Origin: Lactuca virosa
Lineage: Eukaryota > Streptophyta > Magnoliopsida > Asterales > Asteraceae
DNA: 64,000 nucleotides
Assembly: GCA_928212115.1 (NCBI GenBank)
Contig: CAKMRJ010005523.1
Location: 241,760,910-241,824,909 of the forward strand
Direction: 5' to 3'
Both the position numbers and the translations under genes were made by a program. Position 1 is the stretch's first letter. Each line of letters starts with the position of its first letter. The notes beneath the pieces are model-generated. The model saw only the letters and a list, made by a program, of their open reading frames with translations, was not told where the DNA came from and did no database searches. Shown piece after piece: positions 36,405 through 49,854 of the stretch.

Positions 36405-37134
36405 GTTAAGTTTCTATTTATTGATAGTTAGTAATACATAAAACACATAATGACAAATATATCTTTGATATTTTTGAAATGAAATAAACATTAAATACAC
36501 TATTTTACTTATTTGCTATATTTAATTATTATTAATGTAATAAACATTAAATACACTATTTTACTTATTTGGTATATTTATTTATCATTAATGTTGACGA
36601 GTCTTATGATTAATAAGTAAAGATATTAAATTTGTTATTTTTTATGATTTGATAGGATTCTTATATTCTACTTTATCTTTTTCGTTATAAATATTCAAAA
36701 AGAGTTATTAATTACAACATTTATACATAAGAATTATAAAAATAAAAGAGATAAACTATATATCATATAAAATATTTGATCATATTATAACAAACTTTGA
36801 TGGGATTTTTGTAATGACATGGTTTTTGAAAGTTAGTTTACAATTTTAGTTAAATTTCTAATCATTTATAATATTTGTAAAAGCTTAAATCATTTTTTCT
36901 TCTATGGCAACTAGTGACAAAAGAAGTAATTAATTCTAGTTGTTTAATGATATTAATTAAATCATAAATATATAAGGTTTAGGTTGTAAATTCGAATATC
37001 TTTAAACAATTTGTTGCAATTATAAAAATTAATGATGACCTAATTTAAAAAGTCATCAACATTCATTTTTGCATTAAAATTTATATATAGGAAACAAATC
37101 TTAAATGTCAAAGGATCCTATGAGTTAACATTGT
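36405..37134. other. upstream region of peptide gene B, no other gene
   Basis: AT-rich sequence aligned to 20530-21250 in copy A. No coding signal. Confidence 0.6.
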
Positions 37135-37135
37135 C

Positions 37136-37142
37136 TATATAA
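37136..37142 (+). promoter_or_regulatory. TATA box of cysteine-rich peptide gene B
   Basis: TATATAA, 99 bp upstream of the ATG, as in copy A. Confidence 0.6.
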
Positions 37143-37234
37143 TGGTAATAAAATGAAAAACTAACAATACATAGACAAACAATTGCATACCTACGATACA
37201 TTGCTTTTTCTATTCAATTCATTAGAAATCGATA

Positions 37235-37654
37235 ATGAAACGAACATTCCTTGTGATCTTTTTATTTTTTGTTTCAGGTGAACACCTCTTTCTATGTGTA
37301 CGGAAGTCATTTTCACCTTGCTCTTAAAGTTTTTTTTTTAATAGAAAAAAAGAGAGAATTAAGAGTGATTAAAAAGGAAAAATGTGTACATAGCTTTTAA
37401 AGGGATGAAAAGAAAGGAAATTCTAAACATATGTTTTCTCCCCTCAAAATCATGTGTCCAATTTTAGGCTGATTAGTGAAGAAAACAAAAAATTCTCTTT
37501 CTTTTCTTTTCTTTCTAACCCGAAAAAGACTAATTAAATTCTTTTTACCTTCTCTTCCCTTTCCTTTTCATAATTTTAAAATTCAACGAATACGGTGTTT
37601 ATGCATGTAATGAAGTACATGAATTAATGAATTAGTATGCAAGCAATTTGAAGT

Positions 37655-37718
<64 letters not shown>

Positions 37719-37955
37719 TCGTGTGTGTGACTTAACATTTATGTTTTTCTAATTTGTATTACAGGTTTGAAGGACGTGACTTCCTATTCACAAGATGCGG
37801 TTCCAGAATGTAAGAGTTTCTTCGATTGCATTCATCATGATTGCGGAAGATTTGGGACTCCTATTTGCCTCCGTCATCATTGTGTTTGTCTAGGTAATGG
37901 TGAACAAAAGTATGTACCCCCGCATATGCAAATCGATAAAATTGTATACAAATAA
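37235..37955 (+). CDS. small secreted six-cysteine peptide, copy B (two exons)
   Basis: Exon 1 (37235-37277) encodes MKRTFLVIFLFFVS, a signal peptide. Exon 2 (37765-37955) starts after ATTACAG and joins in frame, giving 77 residues. The same six cysteines are kept (C-x5-C-x4-C-x7-C-x4-C-x-C). The C-terminus is nine residues longer than copy A because the stop found there is lost and the frame runs on to ...IDKIVYK. Replacements are concentrated between cysteines (for example HYDCGILGTLVC versus HHDCGRFGTPIC), while signal peptide hydrophobicity, cysteines and DVTSYS are kept. It probably acts outside the cell; no function is assigned. Confidence 0.75.
37659..37716. repeat. (TA)n microsatellite in the intron of peptide gene B
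   Basis: Positional counterpart of 21763-21828. Confidence 0.95.
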
Positions 37956-38695
37956 TGTCAAAATGCAAATATCGAGTGGAAAAACAAAATTTAACGATTA
38001 ATATGAACTTTTTGATTATGCAACTTGAATCTTATTTATATTTGTGTTTGTGCATAAACAAACTAATGTTATATCATTTATGTGGCATAATGAGTGTTTT
38101 ATTTTTGTGACCTATATTCAATGTGATATAACTTTAATGATTATAATAAATTAAACATATGACAATATAAATGAGTTATATATCATGTACATCATGAATG
38201 TTGACATACAAATTTGACATTGTATCGCATACATGGAAATTTCTTTTAATGTGTTTTGCAATGATTTATGAGCAAATTAAAAAAAATTAATTATTTTGAT
38301 CAAACGTGTTTTTGTTACATATCTTTGTCAAAAAGTAGCTATATTGAGTTTTAACATCTTTTGACCGACTTGCAAACATACTTGTCACGATTTGGCCTAA
38401 CAATGCCACATCAGGATTCAAGACTACCATTGTTGGGTTTTCTATGCATCAACACAATCTATCTAGACAACGGAAACAATCAAAGATTTACTTTAGTGTA
38501 CATGCACCATAGGATCTAAATTTCATACTATTATTGCTACCCTATGAAAACATAAAACATAAGGAAAAATTATATCTCTTATGTAGCCCTTAAGATCTTT
38601 TCCTCCTCGAAGTTTCTTGGATGAGAGGACCCAAACCAGAATCTCTCTAATGGTATCACACCTAATGACACCAAAGAGTGGAATAAAAATAACCC

Positions 38696-40047
38696 TGTAA
38701 CGTCAAAACCATAGTAAAAAATTTCCACTTTTTTAAAAGAGTATAAACCATTTTTTCATAAAACATAAATCACCAAAAACATTGTTTCACAATCATATCA
38801 TAAATTCAGAGTATCAAAATCATAGTATCTCTCAAAACATAACAACCACTGGATGATGTGTATTGTCACACATTCGCCTTGACCCGATCCTCAGAAGTAC
38901 CTTAAACATTTAAATTCACAACCCACAATACCCCACATAATAATACATATACAATGCATGTACACCAGGCCTACAACACATGGCTGGATCGCTCCCGAGC
39001 CTACAGCCTATGCTTGGACCGCACTCTCCTGAGCCTACAATATCAACTGGACCGCTCTCTAGAGCCTATAACATGTAGTTGGACCACTCCTTTTGGGTCT
39101 ACAGTAACAACTGGATCGCCCGGGTATCTTGGCCTACAATACAAAGCAGAACCGCCTCATCCCAGCCACAATATGTCGACATATGCAAATACCATAATAG
39201 GCAAACACATGTAATCATAACAAATCTACCAATCTAACATATCACTACATCATATCAACATCCTAAAACACAAAGGATACGTACTACAATATAAAGTATA
39301 GTGAGAAAACTCACCTCACAGAAGACCAAACAGAACCACGGCTCACGCAGAAGTAAAGACCGGAACTACGAACTACATATGCATAACTTAGAGTCAAATC
39401 CTCAGCCTACAGTCTAGAACCCTCGTGTCTGACCAAAAAAAGTCAACTAGGACAAAAAGTTAAATGTCGAGTCATCACGTCGTGGCCAACATCGTGGGAA
39501 CGTCGTGGTGGCTACATGCCAAAACAGTTGCGATGACACTGGCTACCAAGTCGTCCCAAGCAACTCGCCATGTCGTGGGAACTAGTTCCAACGACTTAAT
39601 GGATTAAGCTCTTAACCCTAAATCTCCAGAGCTCAAAAGCTCAGATATGTTCCTTCCAAAGGTCTTGATGGATACAGTTTCCAACTTTATCCATTAAGTT
39701 ATCCCAATAAGTCAAAATCTCTAAACATGAGTTCTTAATGGATGCACCAAAATCATGGACACCAAACGAAGTCATGCAAGCCCTTTTTCTAACCACCACC
39801 ATGGTCCAGAAGCCATAGAAAGTACTCAAGGGTCCTAGAGTTCACTCAAACTCCAAGAACAAGAAGATTTGGACCAAAAAGCACATAAAATGACTTAACA
39901 ATAGATCTAGAGAAGTAATAAGCAAGATAGAAACTCTATACCTCTAAATGGTCAGAAAGGTGATGAAGATGATAGATCTAAGTTGGAAACAAGCACACAA
40001 GCAACAAGAGATGCTCCTTCTTCCTTCAACCATCATAAAATAGGCTC
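38696..40047 (+). mobile_element. gypsy-type LTR, interrupted by an Athila-like element
   Basis: Starts TGTAACGTCAAAACC, aligned with 22840 in copy A, but continues past 39405 until cut at 40047 by the TGATATTGTC start of the next LTR. Tandem GAGCCTACA / CTGGACCGCTC units lie at 38965-39140, and CGTCGTGG words at 39478-39590. Confidence 0.75.
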
Positions 40048-41522
40048 TGATATTGTCATATCTATACATATATTTAGGCATTATTTTAATACATTTTAAG
40101 TTATATTTTGGTTAATTGCAAAGATATTAGATACTTATTGAGTTGAATTACATTTTGCAGCCAAATAGGACATTCTTGAGGAAAAAGGACCAGAAGTGAC
40201 GAATACTGGAACCAGGAAGGACTGGAGCTGAATTGGGAGCTTAATGGAGCTTAAAATCTAGCAAAGACACTCCCCACGACTTGGTAATGAAGTAACACGT
40301 CATGGTTATTACAAAATCATCGATAGTTTATGTATGAAGGAAACTCACGACATGAGCATCATAGCCTCACGACGTGATAAGTCAAAGGTTCTAGAAGATA
40401 GATATGCGGAAGCCAAATTCCTTGCCGAACAAGATTTATATATTCCTCACGACGTGAGATCCTAATCCTCACGACGTGAGGAACGCTTTTAAGGAATCTA
40501 TATATAGCCTTTGCCATATTCGGTTTGGGAAGGTTGGGAGGATTATTCTGAAGGGTTAGTCGAAGTCAGAAGCCAGAAACCTGTGAGATTCAACTATTGG
40601 AGAAAGAATTCAATTGAATTTAAGATATTTGAAGATCCAATCAAGATAACACATTACACATTCTGTTTGATCACGTTTAGCTTTATTCCTATTGTGTTTT
40701 TGTGTTTGATTACTGCCATGAGTAGCTAAAATAGTAGACTTTCGTTTAGTTAGATGAAACCTAAAACTATGAGTTAGTTTCTTACTTTTATGGATTATAT
40801 AAAGTTGGATTAAACTTGTGTTTGATTTTTGATACCTAACATGATAAAGCTTTAATCTTTGTTGCTTATATTCAAGTTAAGTGTAATTGAATGATCAATT
40901 TATATTGCATGAAGTTGATTACCTAGTAGTTTAGGAACATTAAATTGCTACAGCTAGGATTCACCAAATCTTAGATTAGGTAATAAAGACATCAACTTTA
41001 TATGTGTTAGAGAACATATTTTGATCATAATTGTGTTTAGATAAATCTTACATAGCTCACTAATTCTTAATAGTCAATTATGTATTTTCTTGTGTATGAT
41101 CATTACATAGTAGTTCATGAATTGATAAAAGTATTAGGAGATCTAATCAAGACTGCTATTAATATCTATTGTAGTAACCAACTTTATTAATCCGTAAAAA
41201 AGAACTAACCATAGGAAAAAGGTGGATTCAAAACTAAACGAAAGTGCTTTTAATATCTTGATAACAACCGTTCTTAGTTAAGTGTTTGTTTAGTTTTAAG
41301 TTAATCTGAACTTGCAAAATCAGATAAAACCCTTTCTTTATATATTGTTTTTAGATTAATCTTTAGTAATTACTTTAATATACTGAATCTGTTCCTTATG
41401 TTCGATACCCAACTTATTTTACTATACTATAAACTGACTAGGTACACTGCCTATAGGTGCATTAGTAGATGAGTAGTTAGGTTATAAATTTAAAGCTAGA
41501 TAGGTATAATCTACCCGTATCA
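40048..41522 (+). repeat. 5' LTR of an Athila-like gypsy element
   Basis: 1475 bp with ends TGATATTGTCATATC and CCCGTATCA (TGATA/TATCA inverted tips). It is immediately followed by a primer-binding site and gag. A related LTR is present in reverse at 53083-54569. It carries several CTCACGACGTGAG words (40368-40475). Confidence 0.88.
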
Positions 41523-41525
41523 AGT

Positions 41526-41545
41526 TCTTGGCGTCATTGCCGGGA
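41526..41545 (+). promoter_or_regulatory. primer-binding site, tRNA-Asp type
   Basis: TTGGCGTCATTGCCGGGAAC directly follows the LTR. It resembles the TGGCGCCGTTGCCGGGG site of Athila/Tat elements, with a few changes. Confidence 0.75.
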
Positions 41546-41758
41546 ACGACTATTTCAGTTATTAGTTTAATTGCTTTAGGTTATTCGAATTTTTTTGTGG
41601 GGTAAAACCCGCAAAAAGTTAATTTTCCGCATTAGTTAAAATTTTATGAATTTCAGAACTCACGACGTGAGCATAGACTCTCATGACATGAGAACTGCAG
41701 TATCAGTCATAGTTTTAGTTCGTTTTTGCACTTTTGTTTCATTTTATTTCAGTAGCAT

Positions 41759-44479
41759 ATGACCAAGAGTATACCTTCTGATCTTATACCACCCCTGCAA
41801 GACTCGGAATCTGCGTTCCACAAGAAGAAAGATAAGGCAGTCGGTGAATCGGGTAGCAAGTCTCAATCAGATAGATTTACAAGCTTCAAGCGAACTGCCA
41901 ACAAGAAAGGATTTGGATACGAGCCAGGGACACAGAGAGAATCCAAAGACGAGCCAAAAAACAACATGATGGAGGACATAGCAGATATGTCGATGGCGGA
42001 GTACAAGAAAAGGATGCTTGAAAGCAGACCGAGCCTTGTACATCCTACAATTCCAAACACAACCAACTTTGAGCTCAAGGGAAATATCCTTTCCGCGCTA
42101 AAAGATATTCCATTCCATGGGAAAGACTATGAAGAAACTTATAAGCATATCGATGAAGTCAATGACATTGCCGATTATTTCAATATTCCGAATGTACCAC
42201 GAGAAACAGTGTTGTTGAGAATGCTCCCTATTACTTTTAAGGGTGCGGCAAAATACTGGCTAAAGGCACTCCCACCCGGTGCAATAATAACATGGGCACA
42301 AATATGTGAAGAGTTCATCCAACAATTTTGCCCACCATCAAAGGCCGCAAAACTTAAAAAGGCTATCGCAAATTTCGATCAAAACGCGGGGGAATCATTG
42401 TATGAGGCATGGGAGCGCTATAAGGGATTACTAAGGAATTGTCCCCAAAATGAGCTTAATGAGCAACAAGAAGTATCTATATTCTCTGATGAGGTAAATG
42501 TGACGACAAGGCAACACCTTGATTCTCTAGGACCGTTAACAAAGAAGAATTCTGCTACAATTAAAGAGCTAATAGAAGAATTTTCAAAGCATTCAAAGGA
42601 ATACCATTACCATTGAGAAGACAAGACAAGAGGATACAAGGATGGAAATGGTGCTTTGGAAGAATTGGTTGCGGTATTGGAAAAGTTAGAGACCATGGAT
42701 CGGCGAATGACGAAGATGGATCAATCCATACACGCAATACGTGTGGGTTGTGACAATGGCAATGGGCCACACTTGAACAAGGATTGCCATTTAGACGAAA
42801 ACAAGAATAGAAAGGTTCAAGTTTGTTATTCTAGTGGTGATCAATTTGATGAAGATTGGAAAAGGCCAAAGAAAGAATGGTTGCCTTATGAAGAGTATAC
42901 GAAGCAAAAAGAAGAAAAATATCAGCAAACCGGATGGGGCTTCTATCAAAAAGAACAACCACCACCCGAGAAGAAGGTGGATTATGAGTCAATACTTAGT
43001 AGGTTTATGAAGGCTTATGAAAAACGTCACAATGCAACTGATGTTACTATTAGAAACCAACATGCTTCCCTCCATACAATCAAGACTCAGCTCGGGCAAT
43101 TAACTAAGCTCGTTAACGAAAGATTACCACCTAAAAATCCTGATAAAAAACCGCAACCACGTGTCATGTCCATATCCACTAAAGAAGACCCTAATTTAGA
43201 GCCTATAGTTATCCATGATGAAGCCCTGAAGCAGGTAGATCCACAACCAAAGAGAATGAAGATCGAAGAAAAAGAGAGTGCTGGTGCCCAGTTTTCACGA
43301 TGTGAGGAACAACCTCTCACGTCATGGGTTCAATCTGAACACAAATATTCATCTTATGTTAAACCATATCAGCCTACGTTACCTTTTCCTTCTCAAGCTA
43401 AACTACATTCAATGAAATAGGAACATAAGAAGTTTATAAATCAAGTCAAGAGCATACCGATCAATAATCCCTTTGTTGAAGCATTGGCCAAAATACCCGA
43501 ATATGCGAAGTTTCTTCAAGATCTCCTCGACACTCGACAACAACTAGAGAAGAAACCAAGGTAGTTCTTAATGAACAATGTTCAACAGTGATTATGGAAG
43601 GAATACCGAAGAAAATGGGAGATCCCAGATGCCTTACTTTACCATGCGAATTTGGAAATGACACGAAGACATTCGCGTATCCGATTTGGGAGCAAACATT
43701 AATTTGATGCCATATTCTTTTTACCAAAAGCTTGACCTTCTAAAATTGAAGACCACAAGGATGACAACTCATATGGCGAATCGTTCGGTGACTCATCCTA
43801 AAGGCATAATTGAAGATATATTGATAAAAATTGGAAAATTTGTTTTCCAATTGACTTTGTGGTAATAGACGTGAAAGAGGATGAAGATGTGTCTATTATC
43901 CTTGGACGCCCATTACTTAATATCGTGAGAGCCTTGGTAGATGTTCGTGAATCAAAACTCACCTTGCGAGTGGGAAAAGAAGAGATGACATTTGGAGTTG
44001 AAGAAGAATTTGAGAAGTATAAAGTTCAAAATGAAATGTTATTTATGGATGAAGATAATGAGCTTGAAGAGCTATAAAAGCCAATGGAAGATGAAGTCCA
44101 AACAAGAGAAGAAATCAAGCGTACCAAGCCAAGAGCATCAATCCCCATGGTTTTTGAAGTCGTGGCTTTCACGATTCCAAAAGTTCTAGTTGAAGAGAAA
44201 AGTGAAGTTGAAGATCATAGTTCGGGTGATGGAGAGAAAGAACGAGAAACCAAGCTATATGAAATGGATGTCGATAAGAAGGGGCCAGCTATACAAATAA
44301 AGAAGAAATTGAAAATTGAAAAAACCAAAGGAGTTAAGAGAAAGCTTAAGGTGTGCAACGTTCAAACGAAGAAGGAAAATTCAAAGAAAGCGTACATAAG
44401 ACGGGTTCAAGCCTACAAGAAGAGGTTGAAGGAGCAGAAAGAGCAAAGGGAGATCCCACGCCCAACCGCAACAACGTAG
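41759..44479 (+). pseudogene. Athila-like gag and protease remnant, pol missing
   Basis: Gag 41759-42616 contains the capsid-like signature AAKYWLKALPPGAIITWAQI...FIQQFCPPSKAAKL. A TGA at 42614 interrupts it and the same frame resumes to 43420 with a partial zinc-knuckle (GPHLNKDC). After a further stop, NPFVEALAKIPEYAKFLQDL leads to the protease region: CLTLPCEFGND, then in another frame the catalytic-type SDLGANINLMPYS near 43685, then DVSIILGRPLL and LTLRVGKEE near 43890-43980. A basic lysine-rich segment (44084-44479) closes the coding part. No reverse transcriptase, RNase H or integrase follows. It is a decayed gag-protease-only element. Confidence 0.85.
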
Positions 44480-45575
44480 GGCAGGAAGGAGTCTGACTCA
44501 TGAATCTGTAAAAAGAAGCGTTTCTCGGGAGGAAACCCGAGCTCGGTTTGCATTTTCTTTTCTTTTCTTTTATTTTAGGATAGTAGTCTTAGTCATCTTC
44601 CATTTTTTAAATCAAGTACGGGGTCCCACTCGTATGTGAAAACTATTTTTAAAGAAAAAAAATTTGAATTTTTTGGCCATCAAAGAGAATCCCACTACGT
44701 GGCCTATTTTTACCACGTCGTGGCCCATTAATAGAAGCTTGAAAAAAAATTTCCAAGTGAAACTCATGACATGAGCATTAATATCCTCACGGAATGAGGG
44801 TTAAAAACACGGGTATCCACTTAAACAAACAGAAGTCACTTTCTTTTGTCCCACATTTAAACACGTACGACGTGAGAACCCGATTTGCTCCCCCCCCACT
44901 TCGATTTCGGCCAACAATTTCAATTTTCTCCTTCTTTCTTATGTTAGCATCATCAATGGTATGATTTTTATGTTCCTTAATCCTTAATTTCACTGATTTT
45001 GGGTATTTAGGACTTAGGGTTTATATTTAAGTTTTATTTAGTCACAAATTTCCTCGATTTGGTATGAAATTGAACTTGCATGTTAGATTTTCTGTCATTA
45101 AACTACCGTTTGAGAAAATCCTTAGTAATTTTTGGACTCGATTTTGCTTGAGTGAATACCGATTGTGAAACTACCATTCGATCGACCTCACGGCGTGAGG
45201 ATTAGTCATCACGACGTGAGCTTCGATGCATCCTTAATTTGCCGAGTGTTTTTAATGATTTTTCTTGTTTTGTTTTTGCGGTTTTGTTTGTTGCTTGATT
45301 TTACAGAAAAAATGTGACCAAGAAGGGCAGTTCCCCATGATCAAGAAAACTATTCGTGATTCCAAACATTTCTCACGGTCTGATAAGACCTTTTCTTTAT
45401 GCTTATTTAAAACAGAGTATTCTTTTATTTGTGCAGAATTTGTTCATAAAATATTATTTTATTAGTGAGGTAATATGAATATCAAATCATTTCCGAAGAA
45501 ATGGTTTTCATTAATATTTAAAAACTTGGGATGTCATAACTGATAGAAAACATAAGCATAAACTTGTTTATTACA
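44480..45575 (+). mobile_element. 3' untranslated region of the Athila-like element
   Basis: Contains the TCTCGGGAGGAAACCCGAGC stem-loop (44522-44541) and scattered ACGACGTGAG words (44692-44880, 45187-45220), the same motif as in its LTR. No gene. It is interrupted at 45575 by the next element. Confidence 0.55.
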
Positions 45576-46010
45576 TGTAAGTCCCTAATCTGCTTGTGTA
45601 TCAATCAAATCCGTTTGATGGTGCGGAATCCCAATCAAACGGATGATGTCAGATCAAATAGAAGAGAAGGAGAAGAAGAAGATGATGAATCTTGTATGTA
45701 TTGATATGAATGAAGATCCGGATACAAGATTCACACACACTAACACACACTCTCTTTTTTTTCTTATTCATCAATCTATTCCTCACACCCCTCACCCCTA
45801 TATATATACACGTGAAACATGGGCCGAAAATGGGTTTACGGTCGTAAATGGGTTTACGGCCGTAAACACCCATTGGGCCGTAAACCCGTAAACCTGTTTA
45901 CGGCCGTAAACACCTCCCTGGCCGTAAACCTGACCGTAAACTCATAAAATATTACAGAAAATTACAATTTCCTAGAAAAGCAAAGTATAAACCATAATAT
46001 TGACCCAACA
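45576..46010 (-). repeat. 3' LTR of the gag-only element
   Basis: Contains repeated GTTTACGGCCGTAAAC palindromes (45836-45930). It is followed inward by the polypurine tract AAGGGGGAGAT (minus). A second copy of LTR end plus polypurine tract occurs at 46044-46066. Confidence 0.93.
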
Positions 46011-47109
46011 ATCTCCCCCTTGGTTTATAGCTTTCTTTTCTTAATTGACCCAACAAGCTCCCCCTTAAAAGTAGCTGGCTTTTCTTGTTAATCTTCATTG
46101 GGAGATTGGCTTCAGCGTTTATCTTTGATTTCTTCACAGCATCAGGATGAACATATGAATCTTCCATGAATGACTTCATCTTGAGCAGTTTGGGCATTTT
46201 CTTCAAAGTTTGGCATTTAACGCACATTGGGTGAGGAGGCTTGATGTACTGATTCTTGAAAGATAGCACTTTCAGCTTGAGAATCTTCAGAGAGAACATC
46301 AGAGAGAACAAATCTTTTGGATCACTTTAGCAGGTTCAAGATAGCAGCAGACTGATTGAGGAGGCTTCAATGCAATCCGTCACATAATCTTCAATTTCAG
46401 CTTCACCTTGCTTCTGGGGTTGAAAGATTGAATGTTGAAAGAATAATCTTCATTTCTTGCTCCTTCGAATGAGAATTCTTCGATGATCACGGATGAAGCC
46501 TTGGCTCAGAAATCTTCGACACAAACTTCCATGAGTTTCATCTTCACCTGAATTCACTTTTCAAGACAAAACAAAACTAAAAGAAAACTTAGCACATAAT
46601 TTTTTTTTTTAATTTTCTGATTTTTGTTTGGTTTTTAAAATTTTAATTCTCCCCTGATATTTAAATTAGAAGAAAACTATGAACAAATTTAAAAAAAATA
46701 AAAAATGATATCTAACTTTAAGAGTGATTTGGGATCAAAGTTTTTAGACAACCTTTATCCGTTTATCAGTACCTCTCCCTTCATGAATAGATCTGGTCAA
46801 TCGCCGGTATTGTGGTCCACTTAAACACGAGAGATTGTGACAAAATTAGGACATACTATAAGTGACAAGACAATTTGATCCTAAGTTCCTAGATAATATT
46901 CCTTAAGGACCATTCAGCTGACGACGACCAAAGATATTGTTGTCCACCTAAATTGAGCAGCGAGATCTACAGACAACCTAGTGATTGTTCAATTTTAAAT
47001 GTACTAGAACATGTTTCCCGCTTCCTGACATACCCCAATAATCAGGAACTTCCAAAGTACTCCTTACTTTGGGTGAGCAGACAATTATTATGAGAGAAGT
47101 CAGATTTAG

Positions 47110-47382
47110 AATGCATATGCTATACACCCAGGTTGGATCTCTTCCAATCTCGCAGAGGGTGAAACATATGACTAACCAGATTTAGAGGGATTGAGAAGTA
47201 GAATGGTGCATATGTTGTGTACCAGGTCGGATGTATTTCAATCACGTAAAGGAGACAGCATATGACTAACAGACAGGAAGAATTGCATAGATAGAAGATG
47301 CAGAGAAATAGAATTGCATATGCTACATTCCAGGTCGGATCTTTCGATCACGCAGAGGAGGCAACATATGACTAACAGATAG
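47110..47382. repeat. three imperfect ~90-bp direct repeats in the internal region
   Basis: Each unit has GCATATGCTA, CCAGGTYGGAT, a C/GATCACG-like word with AGAGG, and ACATATGACTAAC. They lie in the part where pol would be expected. Confidence 0.85.
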
Positions 47383-48189
47383 AAAGAAAGAATATAACCT
47401 TCTACAGACCTAATTTATCAGAATTCACCAGTCGCCCCATCAATACCGGAATTAAGGACAGAGTCCGCACATCGAGGAAAAGTTAATCCACGGTTCCAAG
47501 TACAGGTTCTTTAATGTGACTGGTGGATTATCATGTATATCTCCCTGCTCAACCTATCTGAGCGTCGTATTGTCAGGCTAAATGGATCTATCTAGGTCAA
47601 GATTTTTCAAGTCTCTAGATTCCTTAAGTTCATTAATGCCTAGTCAAGTCCATTTTAATCTCTCGTTCCTACCAGCGCATCGAACACGGAGCCTAGACAA
47701 TTCAGATTCAGTCCCTTACACAGATTCAGATTGCCTATTATCACATGATTATATCACTTCCCAAAACATCACCTGCAAGCACATTCCATAACCAACATAT
47801 TTTTGGATTTTATGATTTTCTAATGTTTTTGCATTTTTTTTTAAATATTCTAATTTTTGTTTTGTTTTTATTTCTCCCCCTAAATTTGTGCATAGGAGAG
47901 AAACGAAAGTAAATGCACAAATTTAAACTATCCTAAAAAAATTAGTCTTTAAAGTGAATCAGCTTAAGAAAAACTCAGGAGTATAAAGAAGAAAACTCAA
48001 ACCGTAAGTCACCGATTGAATTTGCATCCAGAAGGTCTGAGAACAGCACGCGTAATCTCAGAACAGATCCAAAAATTCTTCACATCGTTAAGCACTAACC
48101 CCATGAGTGATCCCTTCCTTTATTCCCTTCCCGCAAAGGACACATACTCTCAAACAAAGTTATGAATGTTGTACAGTTGAGAGATGTCC

Positions 48190-49831
48190 CCTATCATGTG
48201 CCTGGAACAGCCACTACCAACAAACCGAAATCTGATGATATGCCTCCATAGCTGCTCCGACACAGAGTGGGATTAGTTGGTCTTTGGAATCCAGTCCATT
48301 TTGAAACTGGGTCGACCTTTGTCATCTACGCAAGATACATTCTCCCATGACATGTCCTGTTTATCACAAACAGAAGATGTAGAAATATTAGAGTCATTAG
48401 TTGATTTGGGAGATTGAGCTTTCGGAACCTATTTGTAGTTGGGTTTGACCCATTTCTTTTTCGATCCGATGGGTGGCTCAGTACTTGCTTTTGATCTTGA
48501 TGTCGGCCGTTGAGATGACTTTGACCTAACCGGTCTTTGTTTCACTGGAGCATCTCTTGGATTGGGCTTCTTGGCTGACATTCCCTTCTTGCCCTTGGGA
48601 TTCGGATTCTTGGCCTTCTGCGCGTTCCAGTTATCATGGTCTGAACGTGACCTTGAGGGGTTTCTTTTGAAGTATCTCCCTCTTGGCGCGTTCTGCCAGC
48701 CTTGTGCATAGTAGGGAACGTATGCGCGATTAGGACAATTTCTGGCAATGTGTCCAGGTGTTCCACAGTGAAAACATGTCTTTTTCTTCACCGTGAAGTT
48801 GTTTCTTCCTGCCCCTGGTGGTGTAACCTTGCCTTGTTTCTTGCTTTTGCCACACGCACAGTTACAGCATGCATTCTGTTTAACTTGATTTGGTGGCCTG
48901 TACTTCTCAACAACAGGTTGATCAGAAGCAACTGAGTTCGAAGCAACATATTCAGAGGTCAAGGAGATGTTGGTTAGTTCAGTGGTGTTCTCCTTGTTCT
49001 CATCTTCTGCTACTTTACCTGCATATGAAGTAGATGTGCTAGAAACAGGAACATCGGTATTTTCAAACAAATAATCAAATATGTCAAAAAAATTGAACTC
49101 AACATGATCCAATGCAAAAGCATCAAAGGCATCACAAGATGTATCATCAACTTTAATATCAGAAACAGAAGGTTGTTCATTGGAAACAGAAACATCAGGT
49201 TCAGGCTTAGTTTTGTTATAAGAAACAGATCCTTCAACTTTGTGCTTTGACTGATCTAAGGATTGATATGCAAGGGAAGTAGAAATGTTAGTACTTTCAA
49301 CATTAATAAATCCGCCTGAAACGAAACCAGATGGCTTGCCATAAACCATAAATGGTTCGTTGGCAATCTCATCCTTGGATAGGGGTTGATACTGATATGT
49401 ATGATTATAAGGAGGAGGTACACTATCATATCCTAAACCCTTTTGTTGGTTTCGTTTGAACTGCATGCAGTGATCAATCATGTTGGCAACTACCTCGCTT
49501 GATCCATCAAACCTTTTAAAATCAAAATTTGCAGTTTCAAATTGTCTCTTTAATGTATCAAGCTCAGTAATTAACTCATCATTCTGTCTCTTAATATAAT
49601 CATAAAGTTCACATTTTTCACTATATTCTGTCTGAATTCTCTTAAAGTCTTTATTTTTGTTTCTAATTGGGCCTTAAGGGGTTTCTGTCCTTTCCTGAGT
49701 TGATATCCTTCATACCTCAGGTCCTCAACTTCTCTTTTTAATAAATCAATTTGTTCCCGAAGAAATTTAATCATAGTTTTACAAGCTGGAGTACATGAAA
49801 CTTCATTGACTGGAACGTTTGAAGAACTCAT
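48190..49831 (-). pseudogene. copia-type gag with protease stump
   Basis: The minus-strand start at 49831 (MSSSNVPVNEVSCTPACKTM) gives a coiled-coil N-terminal piece that shifts frame near 49640. The main 350-residue frame (49481-48429) contains a cysteine cluster CCNCACGK and a zinc knuckle CFHCGTPGHIARNC, then a basic tail rich in K, R and P. After one stop it continues to MDWIPKTN. Close behind is SGCSRHMIGDISQLYN (near 48200), the protease start, with the catalytic aspartate replaced by glycine (VGSGC for the usual DSGC). All of pol beyond this is deleted. Confidence 0.85.
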
Positions 49832-49854
49832 TTTTTTTTAAATATGCCCTTTGA

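Larger units (their letters stand above)
35005..39405. repeat. segmental duplication copy B
   Basis: Colinear with 11454-12048 plus 20525-23574 in direct orientation. It lacks the 8.5-kb transposon nest found in A and contains a LINE that A lacks, so each copy serves as the empty site for the other's insertion. Confidence 0.93.

Noticed and set aside
45643..45891. Open frames in the LTRs at 45643 and 50751
   Set aside because: Both are the same LTR sequence; the frames arise from the GTTTACGGCCGTAAAC repeats and carry no domain.
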